Shown here piece after piece: positions 49,520-57,670 of a stretch of DNA of 64,000 nucleotides. Numbering within the stretch: the stretch's first letter is position 1; each line of letters opens with the position of its first letter. A program made the translations under genes and the position numbers. The notes under the pieces are model-generated. The model made no database searches. It had not been told where the DNA came from and worked only from the letters and a program-made list of their open reading frames with translations. The stretch covers positions 186,001-250,000 of the forward strand of contig NZ_CABHOU010000095.1 in assembly GCF_902168175.1 (NCBI RefSeq), read 5' to 3'. This DNA comes from an uncultured Chitinophaga sp. (GTDB taxonomy: Bacteria > Bacteroidota > Bacteroidia > Chitinophagales > Chitinophagaceae).

Positions 49520-49695
49520 CGTGCCTTTAAATGGAGTTAAATTAAGGGTAATAGCATGAATGTGCTATATAAATCAACGTGCGGTGGGATTACTTTAGTA
49601 GTGTCGACCTTTAATAAGGTACGCCTGATAATTTGCCATACTTTAGAAGATCCCCGGAAACAGCTATTTTTTATTGAGCCTCAAAATTGCTTAGC

Positions 49696-52600
49696 ATGAA
49701 ACGTTTTTATGCACTGGTGCTATGCGCACTTGTCAGTGCCTCCTCCACGTATGCCCAGATCTGTACAGATAAGGGGTTTAGATTAGTGATTGTTGGATCT
49801 TCCACCGCTGCGGGGTGGACTGGCCCCACCAGTATTGATAGTTCCTTCGGTCGCCGTTTGAAACGTCATCTCGAAGCTATTCACCCCGACTGGCGGGTAC
49901 ACAACATTGCGTCCAGCGGTATTAATAGTTACAGTGTGCAGCCTAACTGGTACAAACCGCCAGTAATTCCCGGCGACTCGCGCCCCTCACCCGATCCGGC
50001 CATCAACATTACAAGGGCTATTAATGAATTTAGTCCCGATGCAATTCTGATTGCCCTACCCTCTAATGATGCAGCTGCAGGTTATCCGCTGGCCGAACAA
50101 CAGGCCAACTTTAACCGCATCTGGGCAACGGCCGATTCAATGAACATCGCCGTGTGGGTTACTTCTACACAACCGCGCGATCAGATGTGGGGCGCACCCA
50201 GGCAGCCGTTAATGGATATGCGCGACTGGCTGGCCACACGCTTTGGTGCTAAGTACATCGACTTCTGGTCGGGCTTTGCCAATACAGACGGTACTATTAA
50301 TAGTACTTATGCTTATGGCGACGGTATCCACCTGAACAATCTTGCCCATAAAATAATGTTCGAGCGGATTGCTGCAGAAGGTATACCGGATACTTTGTGC
50401 AAAGGCCCCATCCGCCTGCAACACCTCACGGTGGCCGCCGCGGGTGCTGGTCGCCAGGTAACCTGGCGTACTACGGGGGAACGACTGATGTCGAAGTACG
50501 CCGTTCAGCGCAGCCTCGATTCGCTTACCTGGGATTCTGTTGGTGTGGTGAATGCAGGTGGTAGCAATATCAATATTATTAATTACGCTTTTACCGATAA
50601 CAGTACACAATCTGCCGCAGTGTACTATCGCCTTAAACTACGCGATACCCGTAACCGTGTGTTTTATACAAGGGGGGTGAAGTACGATGCGCAGCCCATT
50701 CCATACCAGGTATCGTCGTTTACCGGTGTTGCCAGCCTGAACACCGCGAAGCTCGATTGGACAACCAGCCTGGAAGTAAAACTGGCACGTATCAAGGTAC
50801 AACGCAGAACTGCGGTCGTGGGCTGGTCGCAGGTGGCCGACTTTGCGGCCTATGGTAATTCTACCACACCACGTAATTATACTTACACGGATACGCTTAC
50901 TTCCGATACTACTTATTACTATCGCCTGCACCTCAGCGATAGCAGCGGACGACAGTTCTATACCGATAGTATAAAGGTAGTAGCCGACAGTGGTTACTGG
51001 AAACCCTTTTCTATTCAAAACTTTACCGTTACAGGCGCTGTTAACTTAGCTTACCTGCAATGGCAAACCATTAAAGAGAAGTATACCCAAAGCTTCATCG
51101 TCCAGCGCAATACCGGTACCGGCTGGCTTAACATCGATACCATTGCCGCCGCACTCCATTCCAGCATATTACGCAACTACTCCGCCACCGACAGCTCGCG
51201 CTACACTTATGATATACATTATCGTTTATGTATGGTAGATACGCTGGGCCGCTCCTGGCACACCGACTCAATTAAACTCGGCAAACTACAGCCTTCCTTT
51301 GTACTCGACAGCTTTAACGTAACCTCCGACTGGGACCAGCGTAAACTGGGCTGGAAAACCAGTTCGGAGAATGGTGCGTTATCATTCACCGTAGAGCGCA
51401 GCGCCGATTCCATTACCTGGAATGCTGTCAGCCTGGTGAATGCCACCGGTACATCCGCCACAGCCCGTAATTACTCATACACAGATAAAAACGTACCCTT
51501 CAAGGTGTTTTACTACAGGCTGAATATGGAAGATAACTGGCAACGTCACTCCTTTTCAGATGTTGTTAAAACCCTGCCCGACAGTGCTTACCTGCAACCT
51601 TTCGTATACCAGGGCCCCACGGTTACACGACAGAGCAGCCTGCCCTTAGTACAATGGTCTACATCCAAAGAAAAGAATACCCTGCGTTTCACCGTACAAC
51701 GCAGGCAGGCCTCAACGGCCTGGGTTACGGTCGGCACGGTGAATGCTGCCGGCAACAGCGGTACTGTAAGGCAATACAGCTTTGCCGATAATACCGTGTT
51801 TGACGAAGATGTATACTATCGTTTAAAGATGGAAGATACCAGCCTGCGTGCTTTCTACACCGATTCGGTAGTACTCGCCAAACTGGTACAGCCATTTGTC
51901 CTCACCGCCTTTAGCGGTACTGCCGACTTCAACCAGCGTAACCTTAGCTGGACAACCGCCAGTGAAAAGAAGTCGCTCCGGTTTATAGTAGAAAGAAGTG
52001 CCGACTCGGCTACCTGGAATGTGCTGGGTAATGTGCCTGCCAGTGGTATTTCATCCACCCCCATTCATTATGCCTACGCTGATGTAAATGTGCCGCAGCA
52101 GGTATGGTACTACCGTTTGAAGATGGAAGACAGCACTAACGCCCATTACTACAGCGCGGGTATTAAAATACAACCAGATCCGCTGTTCGCGCAACCGTTT
52201 ATATACACAGGGCCAACCGTTACCAGCCAGGGCAACTTCCCTTATGTAACCTGGTCGACAACCCGCGAGAAAAATACGTTGTTGTTTACTGTACAACGCA
52301 GTTTGGATAACAGTACCTGGACTACCGCCGGTACTGTGAACGCAGCCGGTAATTCCACTACTGCACGTAATTACAGTTTTACCGATAACACCAGTTTCAC
52401 GCAAAACGTACACTATCGCCTGAAGATGGAAGATACCGGCTACCGTGCATTTTACAGCGCCACTGCAACACTGGTATACGCCACTGGCCCCTTCGCCCTT
52501 AACAGCTTCACCGTTACGCGTGATTATGACGATAGTTACATGAACTGGCAAACTGCTTCGGAAACCAGTACCGCCAAATTCGTATTGCAGCGCAGTACCG

Positions 52601-53355
52601 ATTCCGTAACCTGGCAAATACTGGCGTTCGTAAATGCAGCCGGTACAAGCACCACGCCCCGCGATTATAGTTACAGAGATCCGATGGTGCCTGCCATCAA
52701 CTTCTTCTATCGGTTAAAAATGGAAACTACCAGCGGTGCCGCTACTTACAGTCCTGCATTGAAAACAGTACCCGATCCCGTAATGCTGCAACCTGTACAG
52801 TTAAAATCGTTCACTGCGGTACTGGTAGGTGGTAAACCGACCGTGAACTGGGTAACTACGGTAGAAAAGAAATCATCGAAGATGATCTTACAACGTTGCA
52901 CCAACGGCTGGCAGTGGGTAACCGTAAGTACACAAAATGCAGCAGGGCGCTCCAATACCGACAGAGCATATACTTACAACGATAACTTCACTGTTACCGC
53001 GGCCACACAGTATCGCATACGTATTGAAGATTCGGCGGCGCGCACCTTTAACAGTGCCGCTATAACAGTAAATCCCGGTCAGACTTCCCGCATAGGCGCC
53101 TTTTCAGCACCTGCGTTATATGAAGAAGTAACCGCCGGCGTTCTTACACCTAACCCCACCGCTTCCACTTTCCGCATAACCGGCCTCACTGCCGGTGCGC
53201 ACCTGGTAGAAGTGTACAACAGCAGCGGTGCCCTGGTGTTCCGCCATCGCAACTACGCAGGCGGCAGCAACATTGATGTCCGCAACTGGAGTTCGGGCCT
53301 CTACTACATTGTGGTAAACGGAGGTGCCGTAAAACTCACGCTCGTAAAACAATAA
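49696..53355 (+). CDS. SGNH-hydrolase domain protein with 9 repeated modules and T9SS type A sorting domain (paralog of preceding gene)
   Basis: LVIVGSSTAAGWTG, LPSNDAAAG, DGIHLNNLAH; module repeats; C-terminal LTPNPTASTFRI...GLYYIVVNGGAVKLTLVKQ. Internal ATG 49696 (MKRFYALVLCALVSASSTYAQ) preferred over 49687. Confidence 0.87.
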   Translation: MKRFYALVLCALVSASSTYAQICTDKGFRLVIVGSSTAAGWTGPTSIDSSFGRRLKRHLEAIHPDWRVHNIASSGINSYSVQPNWYKPPVIPGDSRPSPDPAINITRAINEFSPDAILIALPSNDAAAGYPLAEQQANFNRIWATADSMNIAVWVTSTQPRDQMWGAPRQPLMDMRDWLATRFGAKYIDFWSGFANTDGTINSTYAYGDGIHLNNLAHKIMFERIAAEGIPDTLCKGPIRLQHLTVAAAGAGRQVTWRTTGERLMSKYAVQRSLDSLTWDSVGVVNAGGSNINIINYAFTDNSTQSAAVYYRLKLRDTRNRVFYTRGVKYDAQPIPYQVSSFTGVASLNTAKLDWTTSLEVKLARIKVQRRTAVVGWSQVADFAAYGNSTTPRNYTYTDTLTSDTTYYYRLHLSDSSGRQFYTDSIKVVADSGYWKPFSIQNFTVTGAVNLAYLQWQTIKEKYTQSFIVQRNTGTGWLNIDTIAAALHSSILRNYSATDSSRYTYDIHYRLCMVDTLGRSWHTDSIKLGKLQPSFVLDSFNVTSDWDQRKLGWKTSSENGALSFTVERSADSITWNAVSLVNATGTSATARNYSYTDKNVPFKVFYYRLNMEDNWQRHSFSDVVKTLPDSAYLQPFVYQGPTVTRQSSLPLVQWSTSKEKNTLRFTVQRRQASTAWVTVGTVNAAGNSGTVRQYSFADNTVFDEDVYYRLKMEDTSLRAFYTDSVVLAKLVQPFVLTAFSGTADFNQRNLSWTTASEKKSLRFIVERSADSATWNVLGNVPASGISSTPIHYAYADVNVPQQVWYYRLKMEDSTNAHYYSAGIKIQPDPLFAQPFIYTGPTVTSQGNFPYVTWSTTREKNTLLFTVQRSLDNSTWTTAGTVNAAGNSTTARNYSFTDNTSFTQNVHYRLKMEDTGYRAFYSATATLVYATGPFALNSFTVTRDYDDSYMNWQTASETSTAKFVLQRSTDSVTWQILAFVNAAGTSTTPRDYSYRDPMVPAINFFYRLKMETTSGAATYSPALKTVPDPVMLQPVQLKSFTAVLVGGKPTVNWVTTVEKKSSKMILQRCTNGWQWVTVSTQNAAGRSNTDRAYTYNDNFTVTAATQYRIRIEDSAARTFNSAAITVNPGQTSRIGAFSAPALYEEVTAGVLTPNPTASTFRITGLTAGAHLVEVYNSSGALVFRHRNYAGGSNIDVRNWSSGLYYIVVNGGAVKLTLVKQ
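51298..52491 (+). repeat. two consecutive 597-nt (199-codon) two-module units inside the second SGNH protein
   Basis: FVLDSF/FVYQGPTVT unit 51298-51894 and FVLTAF/FIYTGPTVT unit 51895-52491; equal lengths, with a 303+294 nt split in each. Confidence 0.7.
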
Positions 53356-53378
53356 CAGTTGATTGTTTGGAGGATAAG

Positions 53379-53408
53379 AAAGACCGCCTTGTAATGAGGC
53401 GGTCTTTT
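53379..53408 (+). terminator. intrinsic terminator
   Basis: AAGACCGCCT-tgtaatg-AGGCGGTCTTTT. Confidence 0.85.
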
Positions 53409-53523
53409 CATTATGATACCATTTCCCCTGGCGGGAACGAAGCCGTACTCTGCTTGTATAGAATGCCCACCGCTCCAAGGGGGCGGTGTATACACCTGTA
53501 AGCCGATGGATGCAGGATGCCTC

Positions 53524-53626
53524 AAGGATCCTTTAAGGATCCTGGCTATATACTTCGTACAAGTAAGGTGGATACTAGGTTGATTCTAGGCTATCATACC
53601 TAGGATGAACCTAGGATGAACCTAGA
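53524..53626. repeat. cluster of short repeats: AAGGATCCTTTAAGGATCC and five CTAG-centred repeats, including CCTAGGATGAA in tandem
   Basis: Direct reading of intergenic sequence. Confidence 0.6.
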
Positions 53627-53764
53627 ATGGAGCAACTATCCTGCAACCCTCCCAGCGGGGATTCGGCAGGGGGCCTCGTACTGCTATAGGTTTACACCTG
53701 TTGTTAGGAAATACTGAATTGGGTTTACAAAGATCTTGGTTGTCCTGAGGCCGGTTTACAGGTT

Positions 53765-53973
53765 TCATGAATAGTCCTGTTGGAGGTTGGCACCTCTTTT
53801 TGGAGGTGCTTTCCATTGTTTTTTAGGTATTCCATGATAATAAGTCACGTTGAACTCTTTGGCAATAGAGCCATAGCCTCCAGTACTGGCTAAATAAGCA
53901 GATACAACCTGGCGCATGAAAGTTGGCTCATACTTAAAGGAGCCGCCCCTTTTTTTTGTTGGATTTTATCCAT
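53765..53973 (-). pseudogene. truncated, frame-disrupted transposase OrfA-like (HTH) fragment
   Basis: Minus strand reads MDKIQQKK then, one frame away after an A8G4 tract, GSFKYEPTFMRQVVSAYLASTGGYGSIAKEFNVTYYHGIPKKQWKAPPKRGANLQQDYS*, resembling the N-terminus of an IS3-like transposase. Confidence 0.5.
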
Positions 53974-54125
53974 GTTTACTCTTTTGAAGGTGTAAACCTT
54001 TTTTAGGACGTGACCGGATCCGGCAGGGATGGCGCTGAGATGAATAGGTACTGTGGCGAACGCTCTACTACTGCGCGGTAACAATAAATAATCACTATCT
54101 TAGACCGTTACAACAGCTATTGTTT

Positions 54126-56528
54126 ATGAAGAAATTATTACTCTCAGCCTTGCTGCTGGCGGCTTATCCGGTGTTTGCACAAGACGAGCTCAGGTACCAG
54201 CGGCCCGACCAGTCGATCTACGACCTTGCCATGGCGCCGGCCACGCCCGCAGCCAATTTTAATGAGAAAGGAACGATCATGCTGCTGCTGGGGCGCAGCA
54301 CTTACCCCACTATAGAAGAGCTGTCGCAGCCGGAGTACAGGCTGGCAGGGGTAAGGATTAATCCTGCCACATTCGGGCAAAGCCGCAGCGCTTATTATAC
54401 CAGCATTACCGTAGTAGATCCTGCTACGAAAAAACAGGCTCCCGTTACCGGTTTGCCTGCCGATGCGCGCATTGGCGCTATCAGTTGGTCGCCGTCCGAA
54501 AAGTATATTGCCTTCCTGGTTACAGGCGCAAACGGCATTACGCTCTGGAAAGCAGACGTGGCAACGAAGATAGCCACCCAGGTTAGCCAGCGTAAAATAA
54601 ACGCCACCCTGGGCAATCCTACCGTGTGGCTGGATGATGAACATATTTTAATACAATCGGTACCCGCCGCCCTTGGCGCCGCACCTCCCAAACCTTTGGC
54701 CGCAGAAGGGCCTACCGTACAGGAAACGAAGGGTAAGGCAGCACCCGCAGCTACCTACCAGGACCTGTTAAAGAACCCGTACGACGAAAAGCTGTTCGAC
54801 TATTACTTTCAGACGGAGCTGGTAGTTGTGGGCGGTGGAGCGGAGAAAGTCATTGGCGGTGCCGGTATATACACCAGCGTACGTCCATCGCCCGATAAGC
54901 AATATTTACTCATCAACCAGCTGCGTAAACCATATTCCTACCTGGTACCTGCCGAACGTTTTCCTACCAATGTGGAAGTATGGAAAGTTACCGGTGAAAA
55001 AGTAAAAACACTGGCAGAGAATCCGTTGGATGAAATTCGTCCCACCGGTTTTGATGCCACCGTTAGCTTTCCCCGCGCCTTTAACTGGCGGGCGGACGTA
55101 GCGGCTACTATCGTATGGGCACAGGCGTTGGATGGTGGTGATCCGCGTAAACGTATTGCGATACGTGATGAGGTGAAAATGCTGGCGGCTCCGTTTACGG
55201 GAGAGCCGGTAAGCCTGGCCCGCACCGCCATGCGTTACCGTGGCATCCAGTGGGGTAACAGTCAGCTGGCGCTGTTGGCAGAAGGTATGCGCAGCCTGCA
55301 GAAAACAAAGATTAGTAAGATAGATCCGTCTAACCCGGCGAAGGAGCCAGTTACGTTTATCGAACGTTCCGACAACGATCGTTACAACGATCCCGGTGAT
55401 CCGGTTACGGTGAAGAACAGCTTTGGTGCGCGGGTGTTGTACATCTCTCCTGCTAAAGATCTGCTGGTTACTTCCGAGGGCGCTTCGCCCGAAGGCGATA
55501 TGCCATTTGTAGCCACCTGGAACCTGGAAACAGGCAAACAAACGATCAAATGGCGCAGCGCAGCGCCTTATTACGAGTCGCCGGCAGAGATCATCGATCC
55601 TGCAAAGTTACTGGTAATTACCAGCCGCGAATCTGTAACAGAACCTGCGAACTATTTCCTGCGCGATATCAGTAAAAAGAAATCAACCCAGCTCACTTTC
55701 TTTACCCACCCGCAACCACAATTGCTGGGTGTAACGAAACAGCTGATGAAGTATAAACGCAAAGACGGTGTAGACCTTACCGCGATGTTGTACCTGCCCA
55801 AAGGTTACGACTCCACCCGCGACGGCCGCCTGCCTGTACTCATGTGGGCTTACCCCCGCGAGTATAAAAACGCCAGCGATGCAGCACAGGTAAGAGGCTC
55901 GCAATATCGCTTTACACGTGTAGGTTACGGCTCCGCCATCTTTTGGGTAACAAGAGGTTTTGCCGTGATGGATGCCGCCGAAATGCCAATTGTAGGCGAG
56001 GGTAATAAGGAGCCGAACGATAACTTCCTCGAGCAACTGGTCATGAATGCTGAAGCCGCTGCCGATAAAATTACCGGTATGGGTATTGGCGACAGGAATC
56101 GCCTGGCAGTTGGTGGGCACTCGTATGGCGCGTTTATGACCGCTAACCTGCTGGCGCATACCGACATCTTTAAGGCCGGTATTGCCCGCAGTGGTGCCTA
56201 CAACCGTACGCTTACCCCTTTTGGTTTCCAGAACGAGCAACGTACTTACTGGCAGGCTCCGGACATCTATTATAAAATGTCGCCCTTCTCTTATGCAGAT
56301 AAGATCAAAGAACCGATACTGATGATACACGGAGAGGCCGACAACAACTCCGGCACCTTCCCGATACAGAGCGAAAGGTTGTACAATGCCATCAAAGGTA
56401 ATGGCGGCACCGCCCGCCTGGTGTTCCTGCCACAGGAAAGTCATGGTTATGCGGCAAAAGAAAGCATTTTGCACATGTTGTGGGAAATGGACAACTGGTT
56501 AATCAAGTATGTGAAAGACGCTAAATAG
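54126..56528 (+). CDS. S9 family peptidase (prolyl oligopeptidase family), secreted
   Basis: Signal peptide; GGHSYGAFMTANLLAHT nucleophile motif, HGEADNNSGTFPIQSERLY, PQESHGY. Confidence 0.9.
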   Translation: MKKLLLSALLLAAYPVFAQDELRYQRPDQSIYDLAMAPATPAANFNEKGTIMLLLGRSTYPTIEELSQPEYRLAGVRINPATFGQSRSAYYTSITVVDPATKKQAPVTGLPADARIGAISWSPSEKYIAFLVTGANGITLWKADVATKIATQVSQRKINATLGNPTVWLDDEHILIQSVPAALGAAPPKPLAAEGPTVQETKGKAAPAATYQDLLKNPYDEKLFDYYFQTELVVVGGGAEKVIGGAGIYTSVRPSPDKQYLLINQLRKPYSYLVPAERFPTNVEVWKVTGEKVKTLAENPLDEIRPTGFDATVSFPRAFNWRADVAATIVWAQALDGGDPRKRIAIRDEVKMLAAPFTGEPVSLARTAMRYRGIQWGNSQLALLAEGMRSLQKTKISKIDPSNPAKEPVTFIERSDNDRYNDPGDPVTVKNSFGARVLYISPAKDLLVTSEGASPEGDMPFVATWNLETGKQTIKWRSAAPYYESPAEIIDPAKLLVITSRESVTEPANYFLRDISKKKSTQLTFFTHPQPQLLGVTKQLMKYKRKDGVDLTAMLYLPKGYDSTRDGRLPVLMWAYPREYKNASDAAQVRGSQYRFTRVGYGSAIFWVTRGFAVMDAAEMPIVGEGNKEPNDNFLEQLVMNAEAAADKITGMGIGDRNRLAVGGHSYGAFMTANLLAHTDIFKAGIARSGAYNRTLTPFGFQNEQRTYWQAPDIYYKMSPFSYADKIKEPILMIHGEADNNSGTFPIQSERLYNAIKGNGGTARLVFLPQESHGYAAKESILHMLWEMDNWLIKYVKDAK

Positions 56529-56532
56529 TAAC

Positions 56533-56564
56533 ATGCCGGGTGATGATCGCCCGGCATTTTTTTT
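56533..56564 (+). terminator. intrinsic terminator
   Basis: ATGCCGGG-tgatgatcg-CCCGGCAT followed by T run. Confidence 0.85.
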
Positions 56565-56575
56565 ATCTTTACTTT

Positions 56576-57034
56576 ATGAACCGTATCCTGATTACCCTGT
56601 TTTGCATGCTGGGCGCATGGCAGTTGCATGCCCAAACCGTTAAGCCACTTACTTCGGGCATTTACCGTATTGTACCCAAAGGAACTAACGCCTATAAAGA
56701 TCAAAGCACCAATGAGACTTACTACCTTAGCGCCGCTGGTGCTGTTACCGTAAAAGATATGAAGTCGATAGCAACGGGCATCGCCAGCAACGGTTATGCA
56801 GAATTAACGATACAACTTAATGAGGCGGGTAAACTCCTTTTTTCAAAACTAACGCAGAAGAATGTAGGCAAAAAACTGGCGGTGCTGGTGAATGGCAAAG
56901 TGGTAATGGCCCCTCAGGTAATGTCGCCTATTACTGGTGGCAGTTTGAGTGTTAGCGGCTCCTTTAGTTTTGCGGAAGTAGATGCGATGAAGAAAGGACT
57001 GGACAAAGAAATGAAATCTGCACAAAAGAAATAA
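56576..57034 (+). CDS. small secreted protein resembling the SecD P1 head subdomain
   Basis: Signal peptide (MNRILITLFCMLGAWQLHAQ); LTIQLNEAGKLLFSKLTQKNVGKKLAVLVNGKVVMAPQVMSPITGGSLSVSGSFSFAEVDAMK. Confidence 0.6.
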   Translation: MNRILITLFCMLGAWQLHAQTVKPLTSGIYRIVPKGTNAYKDQSTNETYYLSAAGAVTVKDMKSIATGIASNGYAELTIQLNEAGKLLFSKLTQKNVGKKLAVLVNGKVVMAPQVMSPITGGSLSVSGSFSFAEVDAMKKGLDKEMKSAQKK

Positions 57035-57050
57035 CCAAATCACCTTACCT

Positions 57051-57536
57051 ATGAAACACCTGTTAAAAATTGGTCTGGCCCTCATCGCCATGGCACCCCT
57101 CAACGTAAAAGCGCAGAGCGCAAAGAAATTACCTACAGGCATATACGAAATTGTACCTAAAAGTGCTTTCGGCTTCAAAGACGCCACTACCGGCAAGCCC
57201 GTATTCGTAGAACCTAAAACAGCCGTTACCATCAAACATTGCGTGGAACTGATCAAAGATTATGATATCAATGACGCCTCGCCGCTCATCAGTGTAAAAC
57301 TCGATAGCGCGGGCACAGTGCTGCTGAAGAAGCTGACAGGCCGCTTTGTAGGCAAAAAGATGGCGATCATAGCAGGCAATCAGCTGATAAGTACACCAGT
57401 GATCTCCGCACCGCTTTCCACCGGCTTCTTTCCGATCTCTAATCATTTTAACAATGCCGAAACCGAACGGTTAAAGGAGCAGTTGCAGGCAGAACTGGCT
57501 GCGACGAAACAGGTGCCGGCTACGGCGGTAAAGTAA
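57051..57536 (+). CDS. small secreted protein, paralog of the preceding gene, SecD P1 head-like
   Basis: Signal peptide; ISVKLDSAGTVLLKKLTGRFVGKKMAIIAGNQLISTPVISAPLSTGFFPI. Confidence 0.6.
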   Translation: MKHLLKIGLALIAMAPLNVKAQSAKKLPTGIYEIVPKSAFGFKDATTGKPVFVEPKTAVTIKHCVELIKDYDINDASPLISVKLDSAGTVLLKKLTGRFVGKKMAIIAGNQLISTPVISAPLSTGFFPISNHFNNAETERLKEQLQAELAATKQVPATAVK

Positions 57537-57670
57537 GGCGTAACCGGACGGGCAATGTCCAATATCGTACATCTGCGTTTTTATAATAATGTTTAATCAG
57601 ATTCATTATTAGGGAAATGCATTTTGGTATGGGGGATGCAGTGACAGGTTACCCAAAACCTTATGCAAAC

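Noticed and set aside
44904-53355. CRISPR-like or DNA-level tandem repeats in the SGNH genes
   Set aside because: Repeats are diverged protein modules of ~300 nt, without identical direct repeats and spacers.
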